DNA of 64,000 bases, from NCBI RefSeq assembly GCF_028623165.1, contig NZ_CP117772.1:682001-746000 (forward strand), in the 5' to 3' direction. Positions 35,238 to 43,124 of the stretch are shown here, piece by piece. The first letter of the stretch is position 1. The number at the start of each line of letters is the position of its first letter. This stretch comes from Nostoc sp. UHCC 0926. Lineage in GTDB: Bacteria > Cyanobacteriota > Cyanobacteriia > Cyanobacteriales > Nostocaceae. A program made the translations under genes and the position numbers. The notes beneath the pieces were generated by a model. It searched no databases and had not been told where the DNA came from. It was given only the letters and a program-made list of their open reading frames with translations.

Positions 35238-36443
35238 CTAAATCACAAAACTTTCTGTAATCTGGCAACTATCAAGAGCAACCAGGATGCTAAAACATTC
35301 TCCCACTTCCCCATCAAAGAGTTTCAACTGCACATAAATATCTTGAATTCTTGCTTGTACTTGTTGAAGTATTTCTCCTCGATCTGAAAGTAACACTAGC
35401 TTGATATTAGCAGGTAGGGAAGGTTGATTACAAGCTGGATGTAGTTGCACGTGAATCCTAACTTGTTGGTTAGCTTCTGGTATTAAGGCAACTAATAAAA
35501 TAACTTTTTGAGCCTCTTTTTCTATTCCCAAGTCAATCAGCTTGGCGCGTTTGATAGCGGCAGCATTTAACCCGAAAGAAGTACGGAAATTAAAAGCTAG
35601 GCTACTAGAATTTTGCTCAAAAAAAGTCTCTATAGCTTGCCAATAAACATCGTAAATCTGCTCCAGCCAACGACTGAGATTCACTTGTACTTGGGAAAAT
35701 TGCGTTGGCGCAGCCTGTTGTAGATATCGCAGCCTTTCTTCGTACAAACGCTGCCGCCACTGCTCATTTTCTAGTAGCACTCCCCAGGTTATAAATGGCA
35801 CTGTAAGTCTCGGTAATGTTGCAGAGGAATTACCTAACCGTTGCACAAGATTTTCTGCTTGAACAGTCGATAATTCTGGTAGTGGAGCGATCTCCGCTTT
35901 CATCTCCTCTGTTTCACAAAATTGGTAGGTCATCCAAAAAGCATTAAGGTCTTTAATTAAGTGCCGTGCATCTATACAATAAGTCCTATCTACTTGGTCA
36001 TAGTCTGCTAGTGATTTAAGTTCAGTATGGGTTATGTAGCCCCAAATTCTTACCCACTCGCCATCTGGTGTGACTTGCACTGCTAAATAATAGTCTGCTG
36101 CCCAACTGGGAATGTCTACCCATTCTTGAGGAACTTCTAACTCACTATCATCAATTGCCTCGCTGGGAATTAAAACGACTCGCTTTTCCTTTAACAAAAT
36201 TGCTGTACCATTGACAAATTCCCAAAAAGCAGGAATACCAGGGGAACTGTACCAGATACTTGCTTCTGGAACATATTCAGCTTTTACCCAATTCAGAAAC
36301 CCATGAAGGCAAATTTGATTCATGTAAGCACGCCAGCGACTGCTAGGTGTGGCGTACACTTGGCTTTCTTGCCAAGAACTTGTCTGTAATGATGGTGATA
36401 TTTCTAACAATAGTTCCTGCGGTTCTGTAAAAGCGGAAGTCAT
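35238..36443 (-). CDS. DUF1822 family protein
   Basis: 401 residues, cytoplasmic. Features typical of DUF1822 are seen: RWRAYMNQICLHGFLNWVKA near the N-terminus, PQEWVDIPSWAADYYLAVQV, RIWGYITHTELKSLADYDQV and a C-terminal beta-rich region (QVRIHVQLHPACNQPSLPAN, LLSDRGEILQQVQARIQDIY, LKLFDGEVGECFSILV). DUF1822 genes consistently accompany CHASE2/CHAT genes in cyanobacteria. It starts 24 bases after the sigma-factor gene, so it is cotranscribed. Biochemical role unknown. Confidence 0.85.
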   Translation of the reverse strand: MTSAFTEPQELLLEISPSLQTSSWQESQVYATPSSRWRAYMNQICLHGFLNWVKAEYVPEASIWYSSPGIPAFWEFVNGTAILLKEKRVVLIPSEAIDDSELEVPQEWVDIPSWAADYYLAVQVTPDGEWVRIWGYITHTELKSLADYDQVDRTYCIDARHLIKDLNAFWMTYQFCETEEMKAEIAPLPELSTVQAENLVQRLGNSSATLPRLTVPFITWGVLLENEQWRQRLYEERLRYLQQAAPTQFSQVQVNLSRWLEQIYDVYWQAIETFFEQNSSSLAFNFRTSFGLNAAAIKRAKLIDLGIEKEAQKVILLVALIPEANQQVRIHVQLHPACNQPSLPANIKLVLLSDRGEILQQVQARIQDIYVQLKLFDGEVGECFSILVALDSCQITESFVI

Positions 36444-36467
36444 TTTACTACCTCATCTTTCATAACG

Positions 36468-37658
36468 TCAGCGAGATTCCCCATACTTAACTTTCAACCA
36501 TTCTTCCAAAGCACTACTCATATCATTAACTAGGTTGGAAGTCACAGAAATATTAAGCGTATCTTGACTCCATTGGATCAACGCTGCTAGCATTAATTCT
36601 CTAGCTTTGAGCAGTCGGCGAGAAACAGTAGGCTGACTCATTTGTAGGCATTCTACAATATGTGGCTGAGTCAACCCCTGTTGGTAGTAAAGTTTAAGTA
36701 TTTCCTGGCTTTTTGCCTCAAAAGTTTGTAAAGTTTTTAACAAAACAGCTTCAATCTGAGATTGTTGATTTTGTTGGTTTTGGGCATCCTCTTGGGCTAT
36801 CATCTGAGCGATTAATGAGTCAGAGAATGGATCTGGCAAATCAAAAGTTGTTGTGGAGTCATCTTCTGATATCGCTAAATTTAGAGAACTAACAGGTGGA
36901 TACAGATAACCACGCACGTACACAGTTGCCTGGGTTAACCACTGTTCAATTTTCTCTCTCGTGCATTGTGGAGTAGGTTGAGTTAACTGATTTTGGCGTT
37001 CACGGTTGTAGAGGTTAACAATAGCTTCCCAAAGTTGGGGTTCTGGTTCTGGTAGTGACTTTGTGCCACCTGGTTGGTTTTGAACATACAGTTCTTTGAA
37101 ACAAGTCCAGGCGAGTCGATATTGGGCAATTAGAATAGGTGATAATCCAGCTTGAGCAAGAGCTTCTAATAACTGCTTTTTGCTTACTTTGCGTAACAAT
37201 GCCCAACTTGTGCAAATATCAGCTTCTTTGCGTTGGCGTAAAATATCTTTTAGCCGACTGGGAACTGCCATAGTAGCATAGGCTTTTAAGCTAGAGCATT
37301 TTTCTAGATTAAAATTTTTGAGAATTGTTTCAATTTCAGCATTCGCCATTTGAAAATAATCTGCTAGGCTATGTTGACTATTTGTAAATTTGGCAATTGT
37401 TTTTTTAGCAGCCCAATAATTTGGTTCCTGTAAATAAGCAGATAAATGCATTCTAGCAAGGCTATTAGATTCCTCTCGCCAGCACTTGTGCCAATGTAAC
37501 GCCCAAAAATTTTCTGAGTTAGGGACGAATGGTGAATACTCCAAGCAATTTTGAATATTTCGATGCAGTTTGATATCAATCAACCATTTGCTGAATCTGT
37601 CTCCTTCTAACTCAACGAAGGTTGAGAACATCTCGATAATTTTTTGACGAGGACGCAT
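36468..37658 (-). CDS. Sigma-70 family RNA polymerase sigma factor
   Basis: 396 residues. The N-terminal two-thirds is a divergent sigma region (RFSKWLIDIKLHRNIQNCLE, WALHWHKCWREESNSLARMH, YFQMANAEIETILKNF). The C-terminal sigma-4 helix-turn-helix is clear: SQEILKLYYQQGLTQPHIVE, CLQMSQPTVSRRLLKARELM. It heads the operon with DUF1822 and CHAT/CHASE2, so the CHASE2 receptor may modulate it, possibly by CHAT proteolysis. Group 3/ECF-like sigma factors of this length with this neighbourhood are common in Nostocales. Target promoters cannot be told from sequence. Confidence 0.82.
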   Translation of the reverse strand: MRPRQKIIEMFSTFVELEGDRFSKWLIDIKLHRNIQNCLEYSPFVPNSENFWALHWHKCWREESNSLARMHLSAYLQEPNYWAAKKTIAKFTNSQHSLADYFQMANAEIETILKNFNLEKCSSLKAYATMAVPSRLKDILRQRKEADICTSWALLRKVSKKQLLEALAQAGLSPILIAQYRLAWTCFKELYVQNQPGGTKSLPEPEPQLWEAIVNLYNRERQNQLTQPTPQCTREKIEQWLTQATVYVRGYLYPPVSSLNLAISEDDSTTTFDLPDPFSDSLIAQMIAQEDAQNQQNQQSQIEAVLLKTLQTFEAKSQEILKLYYQQGLTQPHIVECLQMSQPTVSRRLLKARELMLAALIQWSQDTLNISVTSNLVNDMSSALEEWLKVKYGESR

Positions 37659-37981
37659 AAGCAGTTTAAAAAAATTTAGGTTATTCAGTACTTGTTATGC
37701 TAAACTAATAATTAAAATACCAATTTAATAAGCATTTTACTCTAAAATTATTAAAGTTTCTGAACCCATAAGCTGAACGCTTAATTAGCTTAAGTTTGTT
37801 ATTGATGCCTTTCCTGCGGAACGCTACGCGAACAACAGTAACACTTGTTGTCATATTATCAAAGTAAGCTACTATTTCATCAAACCATCGGATAAAAGTA
37901 TTGTTGCTATTTGGGAAATATTTTTTAGCTTTTGATAGCTATATACCCAGTTTAAAGACCATTAGTGACAAGTTAAGCCTG

Positions 37982-38101
37982 TAATACCAATTCGCTATGA
38001 AGATGCACTTAATTTTTATTAAACGAACCGCCAAGTACGCCAAATACGCCAAGGAAGAAGGAATAATCATTAAGTGCAAGTTTAGGGAGAATTGGTATAA
38101 C
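37982..38101. repeat. Inverted-repeat element (MITE-like)
   Basis: ATACCAATTCGCTATGAAG (37983 on) is mirrored by GGGAGAATTGGTAT at the right end. Just inside the ends are GCACTTAAT and ATTAAGTGC. The middle has ACGAACCGCCAAGTACGCCA, a sequence common between cyanobacterial genes. Confidence 0.55.
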
Positions 38102-38317
38102 TATTTTGTCAAGAGGCTTTCAGAGAATTGTTGAAAAAAACTCCGTTGTGATGCTCTGTGAGTTGGTAGCAATAATCCACACTCTTTCTCTTTTGTGGAT
38201 AGCCCCCAGATGGTTTGCCGAAACAATTCCCCATTCAACATCAAACCCCAACGAGGTAAACTGCTACACTATAGAACGGAAAAATTGACTACACTTGTTG
38301 TCTAATTTGTCAATGCG

Positions 38318-38449
38318 TAAGTAGGTAGGCACAATTAAACCAAACTACGTAAACTTATGTAAAGCACCAGAAACGCTTTGAATATAGGCTTTTAAGCGAT
38401 TTACAATTCTTAATCTAGTTGTGTTTTTTAGCGCCCACCTACTTAAGTC
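38318..38449. repeat. Inverted-repeat element (MITE-like) or small RNA locus
   Basis: Ends are GTAAGTAGGTAGGCACAATT and, inverted, AGCGCCCACCTACTTAAG. The enclosed roughly 90 bases contain ACTACGTAAACTTATGT and AAGCGATTTACAATTC. The gene-free stretch 37659-38538 holds this, the element at 37982, and no convincing gene. Confidence 0.5.
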
Positions 38450-38538
38450 CTGAAAACCAACAGTTTGCCGAAGCAGTCAGCACGTTTTGTGCTGACTGCT
38501 TATAGCTGGAATGATTACCTAGAGCCTCCTTTGCTTCT

Positions 38539-40071
38539 TCACGGGCTAGATGTACTTAGTACCTTTCGACTAGTTCCAAAGTAGAGGTTGCTCAATTCTT
38601 TCAAAGAAACATCGGTCTGCGATTCTGGATTACGGAAGTAGGGATGGATGGGAAGCAGGTCAGCGCGAGGGCGGGTTTCCGATGAAGACAGAATCGAATC
38701 AAGCAAAGTCAGGTAGTTTTCAGCAGTAGATTCCCAAGTGTACATCTTCAGCACCCGTTGCTGACCAGCTTGGGCAAAATACTTCCACTCCTGAGTATCA
38801 CATAGCAACCGCTCCAAGCCCCGCGCAATATCAGCAGGATCTTCTGGGTCAACGAGTACGCCATATTCGTTATTTCCCTGTTGCAAGCTCTCGCTAGGGC
38901 CACCGTTCTTGGTTGCTATCACTGGTAAACCTGCAACTGCTGCTTCTAAGGGAGCAAGTCCAAAGGGTTCGTAGAGTGCGGTCAGCGCGAACACCGAGCG
39001 GCATTTAACCATAAACCGATAGGCTGCTGCTAGTGACTCTTGAGACTGATCTGACAACCCAAATCCACTGATCTTGCCCCACAAGTCCTTTTGTTTCACC
39101 ACCTCCCGAATGGGGGCTAATACCTCTTCAGTCATGTCGTCACTAGCCTCCTCTCGTAAAGGATCGTCCAGCCCCCCTGTAAGTAGCACCAAGTTAGCTC
39201 GTTCCTGAAGTGTTGAACTCATTGCAAAGGCTTGCACCAACCCTAATACGTTTTTTTTAGGCTCTAATCGACTGGATGCGATGATGGTGGGCAAATCTCG
39301 ACGTGGTTCTGCAATGTCCCGTGCCAATCGCTCCTGAATGAGTTGGTAGGTAGCCTCCTCGTTTTCGGAACGCGCCTTTGCACCGAAAATCGAGAAATCT
39401 GCTCCCGGTGGAATCACCGCAAAACGGTTGTCATTATCTACATCCACCGCACCACAATAGACTTGATGAGAGTACTGTTCAAAGCGTTCCTGTCGTGTAC
39501 TGGTGATATTAACGGCCGAGCGATTCATGCTCAGGCGTTCGGCTAAGATGCGATATCTGAACTGGAATTGCTCATCTATTTCTGTGAGATTTTCTGGGGT
39601 AACTTCCAGTTTGTCCATCTTTTGAGCGCCGAGAGAATGAGCAGTAAAGGTAAAAGGTATACCTGTCTCTTCTTCAATCAGAACACCACATAGTCCGCCA
39701 TCGGCGTAGTGGGCAGTCATTGCATCGGGTAAGCCACCCTGCTGTTGATAAAATTTCAGGATGTTGGGTACCCAATCACTAACTAGATGAGACCACAAAA
39801 ACTCTTTAGGCAAAAATTCTTTTGGCCCTGCTGGTAAACGGATAATGCGAACGTTATCGACCCCTGGATAAGTGTCAATCGCTTGGGCAAACTCTGGCCA
39901 CTCCGGGTCAATGATTTGACGGGTGAGAATATCAACTTTATGACCCATTTGAGCTATGGCTATGGCGACTTGCTTAACATAAATCAGCTGACCCCCAAAA
40001 TCTGGGTGTTTCATTATGTGACTATTGCCTGAATCAAAATTGCCTTGAGGGTTGAGAAATCCAATGTGCAT
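38539..40071 (-). CDS. Sucrose-phosphate-synthase-like glycosyltransferase (GT4)
   Basis: 510 residues, cytoplasmic. The N-terminal domain starts HIGFLNPQGNFDSGNSHIMK HPDFGGQLIYVKQVAIAIAQ, with the GGQxxYVxxxA motif of SPS/sucrose synthase enzymes. FTAHSLGAQKMDKL is the acceptor-side motif. The C-terminal donor domain has SSRLEPKKNVLGLVQAFAM and the GT4 E-x7-E motif YEPFGLAPLEAAVAG, followed by NGGPSE. It likely makes a phosphorylated disaccharide (sucrose-P or mannosylfructose-P type) from a sugar nucleotide and hexose phosphate, a compatible solute. Phosphoglucomutase lies 3 kb away. Acceptor specificity cannot be decided from sequence. The phosphatase domain is absent. Confidence 0.82.
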   Translation of the reverse strand: MHIGFLNPQGNFDSGNSHIMKHPDFGGQLIYVKQVAIAIAQMGHKVDILTRQIIDPEWPEFAQAIDTYPGVDNVRIIRLPAGPKEFLPKEFLWSHLVSDWVPNILKFYQQQGGLPDAMTAHYADGGLCGVLIEEETGIPFTFTAHSLGAQKMDKLEVTPENLTEIDEQFQFRYRILAERLSMNRSAVNITSTRQERFEQYSHQVYCGAVDVDNDNRFAVIPPGADFSIFGAKARSENEEATYQLIQERLARDIAEPRRDLPTIIASSRLEPKKNVLGLVQAFAMSSTLQERANLVLLTGGLDDPLREEASDDMTEEVLAPIREVVKQKDLWGKISGFGLSDQSQESLAAAYRFMVKCRSVFALTALYEPFGLAPLEAAVAGLPVIATKNGGPSESLQQGNNEYGVLVDPEDPADIARGLERLLCDTQEWKYFAQAGQQRVLKMYTWESTAENYLTLLDSILSSSETRPRADLLPIHPYFRNPESQTDVSLKELSNLYFGTSRKVLSTSSP

Positions 40072-40463
40072 CGCCCACTTCCTAATACAGGTTGATTTCT
40101 ACTAGAGATTTTTGCTTGAAGACGGCAGCAGAAAAGCTTAGTGAGTTTGTTAAAAACTCCCAAGACTGAAAAACGCAGGCAGCGAGGCTGTACATAAATG
40201 CGATCAAAAAGTAAGTCATATCAAGTCCGGTTGAATACTTATCATTACGGCTAACGCAAAGACACTGTAAGGCTCTTACGCGGAGAGTTTTTTTAACAAG
40301 CAGTTACACGGACATGATATTAAAGAGCTTTTATTGCTTCCCTTTAGCTTAAACTCCGGTTGGTTCGCTCATTTATCCTAATGCTTAAGTTAATCGCTAT
40401 TGCAGCTGGCGCACATATACCGGATGGCATAAATGGCATAGTGATTCCTAACTCAGGGGTTTC

Positions 40464-40905
40464 TCAAAATTCTACTTCTTCTCGCTGAATTCCGGTAGTT
40501 TCAGTGTTATTTACATTTTTTGCTGTCCAATACATTGTGTCAATACACCTAGCAAGTTGTTCAACAGTTGCTGCTTCAAACAAATTGCGTACAGGCAAAT
40601 CTATTTGGAAGGTGTCCCGAATCCGGGAAGTTAGCTGAGTAGCTAGTAGAGAATGACCGCCCAATTCAAAGAAATTGTCGTGAACGCCTACTTGCTCTTT
40701 TCCCAAGACTTTAGCCCAAATTTCTGCAAGTAACTCTTCAACCTGCGATCGCGGTGCCACATAATCTTGATTATGGAAAGTAATTGTCTCAGGTATGGGT
40801 AAAGCATGGCGATCGACTTTGCCATTAGGTGTTAGAGGTAGAGATTCCAATACCATATATAATATGCTCTTGGCACCATGTATTCTGGTAACTTTTCTTT
40901 CAAAG
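40464..40905 (-). pseudogene. NRPS fragment: adenylation-domain end plus carrier (PCP) domain
   Basis: The frame carries the A-domain end LESLPLTPNGKVDRHALPIP and a full PCP domain with the phosphopantetheine site DNFFELGGHSLLATQLTSRI, then RNLFEAATVEQLARCID. A shifted frame just upstream reads LKPLKEKLPEYMVPRAY, the expected A-domain sequence. Upstream the gene is replaced by an IS5 transposase. So this is the 3' end of a nonribosomal peptide synthetase gene ending in a carrier domain. The rest is not in the window. 40072-40463 contains no gene. Confidence 0.75.
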
Positions 40906-41593
40906 GCTTTAAAACCTCGGCGTGGTTCATTTGAGAGTCGTGGGATAGTAAGACGAATACCACTTTCAGGGCGTAAGTAATTACGTATTCGACGACCTGT
41001 ATAGCCTTTGTCTCCAACCAATCTCAAAGGGCGTAAACGTGGACGACCTCGACCAGAACGCGCTTACTGCACCTTGTTCCATTAAAAATTCTGTGAAAAA
41101 TTGACTCGTTGCGTTGACCTGGACTAAGAAGAAAAGTTATTGGTTTACCTTTACCCTCACAACGTATGTGTATTTTCGTACTAAAACCACGTGAGAACGA
41201 CCTAGTTTCTCGTCTTCTGCGCCCCAATATTCCACCAGCTGCGTGTTGGTGGGCACGGATCACTGTTCCATCAACGTAATTAACCTCCCAGTCTAGCTTT
41301 GCTTGTTCATCAGCGTAGGCGTAGCCCGCCGCAGGCATCGCTTGTAGCTTTGCTAAGATTTGGTTCCAAATTCCGTCTTTTTGCCAGCGATAAAACCTTG
41401 TGGCCACACTCTGCCACTTTCCATAACGTTCTGGGATATCTCGCCACGGTGCCCCTGTTCTCAGTATCCAGAGGATGCCATTCACAACCCTACGGTGGTC
41501 ATGATTCGGTTTGCCTGTTCGCGGTTTTTCTGATGGTAGTAACGATTTTAACCTCTCCCACTGCTCGTTACTTAAGTTTCCTCGGTTGATCAT
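40906..41593 (-). pseudogene. IS5-family transposase, frameshifted and 3'-truncated
   Basis: From the ATG at 41593: NRGNLSNEQWERLKSLLPSE, RRVVNGILWILRTGAPWRDI, YVDGTVIRAHQHAAGG (first Asp) and KGKPITFLLSPGQRNES. A frameshift follows near 41090. Another frame ends with LRPLRLVGDKGYTGRRIRNY (second Asp) and GIRLTIPRLSNEPRRG, where NRPS sequence takes over. The final catalytic Glu is lost. A 27-bp repeat adds MPAAGYAYA in frame between LQA and DEQAKLDW. Confidence 0.75.
41313..41341 (-). repeat. 27-bp small dispersed repeat inserted in frame in IS5 transposase
   Basis: On the minus strand GCGATGCCTGCGG then CGGGCTACGCCTACGC encodes the extra nine residues MPAAGYAYA. It is closely similar to the repeats at 10571 and 14424. 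Confidence 0.65.
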
Positions 41594-41845
41594 GACTATA
41601 TAGTGATCGCCTTTTTTCTAGGATATAACGAGTTTGAAAACACGCCCTAGTCCCAGCTTTATTTGTGAGTTGAAAATCACAATCTTTAGCGGTGAAAACT
41701 TTTGCTGTTTTGATCTAGAAAGGATTGAGGTTGAATTTGCACCGCATCAGCTCATCTATCTTCAGGCAGATTTTATAAAAATCAAAAAGCAAATATGGTG
41801 TTAGTAGAAATTTAGTTCCGGTTTACTCAGTTGTAACTAGTACGT

Positions 41846-42010
41846 ATGGAAACTAAACCACCCCTACCACCCAAAACATTAGAGACTGCTCTCATCAAAG
41901 TGCAAGCAGCAGAAGATGCTTGGAATACCCGTGATTTGGAACGAGTTACCACAGTGACACGCGATCACACTCACTTGCAGTCACTTATCAATACGAGACT
42001 ATTTAATTAA
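41846..42010 (+). pseudogene. DUF1348 (SnoaL/NTF2-like) N-terminal stub
   Basis: 54 residues beginning METKPPLPPKTLETALIKVQ AAEDAWNTRDLERV, the conserved start of DUF1348 proteins, which are about 150 residues. After ERV the family (usually AxAYTxDSxWRNR) is lost and a stop follows. The stop overlaps the next ATG by one base. 41594-41845 holds no gene. Confidence 0.6.
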
Positions 42011-42657
42011 TGAAAAGCTTTTTCACCCTCGGGACAGCGCAGATAGCGCCTAGTTTAGCACTCTGTGCGACTTCTATCATTGCTTCTACTAATCTGGCTC
42101 AAGCTGCTGATTTAACATTTAACTGGAAGGGTGATGCTGGTTATTCGGCTTCTTTTGAGTTTATCTACGATCAAACCACTACCCCAGCCATAATTTCCGA
42201 AAGTGGTGCAGGAGCTACAAAAGCCTTGCAGTCACTCAATGTTTCTTTTTTCAATCCATCACAGGAGTTGATTGCAACTAAAAACGAAGTTGTTAATGGT
42301 GTATCAAGCAATCAGTTTTTCGAGTTTAACTTTGACACGACTACAGGCAATTTGTTTGGGGCTTTTGATGTTGGCACTGGTAGTGGCATAGGTGATGTTT
42401 TTCTCAGCAATGTTGAGGCTCCGGGTCGTATCTTCATCTCTCCGGGAGCGACCTCTTATCTTTACCAAAATATTACAGCAGACTATAGTCAATTACTCGA
42501 TTCGAGTCCGAATCAGATTAAAGCATCTGCGGTTCCTGAACCGACAACTGTTTTGGCAACCCTGCTAGAAGGCATGTTAGGTATAGCACTCAGCAGCAAC
42601 AAAATTGCATTCTTCTCAAGGAAGCGAAAGAAAATCTACAGGACTTACCGCCCTTGA
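42010..42657 (+). CDS. PEP-CTERM sorting-signal protein
   Basis: 215 residues. A signal peptide (MKSFFTLGTAQIAPSLALCA ... NLAQA-AD) precedes a beta-rich domain (LTFNWKGDAGYSASFEFIYD, NQFFEFNFDTTTGNLFGAFD). The C-terminus has the PEP-CTERM tripartite signal: AVPEPTTVLATLLEGMLGIA, a short hydrophobic stretch and a basic tail (SRKRKKIYR). Such proteins are recognised by exosortase and anchored at the envelope or in the extracellular matrix. The hydrophobic segment is shorter than usual, and the tail is a little long. No exosortase gene is in the window. Confidence 0.78.
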   Translation: MKSFFTLGTAQIAPSLALCATSIIASTNLAQAADLTFNWKGDAGYSASFEFIYDQTTTPAIISESGAGATKALQSLNVSFFNPSQELIATKNEVVNGVSSNQFFEFNFDTTTGNLFGAFDVGTGSGIGDVFLSNVEAPGRIFISPGATSYLYQNITADYSQLLDSSPNQIKASAVPEPTTVLATLLEGMLGIALSSNKIAFFSRKRKKIYRTYRP

Positions 42658-42700
42658 GTGCAAACAGAGATAAGAATCTCGTTTGCACTCAAGGGCGGTA
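42646..42700 (+). terminator. Strong hairpin overlapping the PEP-CTERM stop codon
   Basis: TACCGCCCTTGAGTGCAAAC (42646-42665) and its exact complement (42681-42700) form a 20-bp perfect stem with a 15-base loop. The TGA stop of the gene lies within the left arm. No T-run follows, so it may be a bidirectional terminator or an RNA-stabilising structure. The following 42701-43124 contains no convincing gene. Confidence 0.65.
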
Positions 42701-43124
42701 GGATGGGCTGAGGTACGAAGCCCATCCATCGAGTTACACTCTACGCGATAAACGCAAAACTCTATATTTTGAAATTGGAGATGTAACATCAATGTTGATT
42801 TTAATCAGCGTCATGAAGCGGTTAGATTAGTTGTATTAGTCTGTGAGACGAATTTGCTCAGGCGATCGCCCAATTACACCTGATCGGGGTTCAAGAAGAA
42901 CAGCACCGTCAAGCGTTGTTTTCTGCCTGTGGGGTTGCCTAACAAGCACCAAAAAATCGTCCCTCGACTTGCGGCAAAATACTCCCTAATTTTGGGCACG
43001 ATTTGCGATAAAAGTATTCGATTCCATGTTGCTTTCTCTTCCCTTTTTTGTATTTGCAGATAATTCATAAAATATTATTCTTATACAAAGCTGTAAAAGA
43101 AAAATACTTTGTTAAACATTATCT

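Noticed and set aside
38106..38288. Small plus-strand open frame between the sigma-factor operon and the sugar synthase
   Set aside because: No family pattern, no ribosome-binding site; it lies between two repeat elements.
42874..43068. Minus-strand open frame of 64 codons upstream of pgm
   Set aside because: No motif, and it covers the expected promoter region of pgm. Possibly a fragment, but unsupported.
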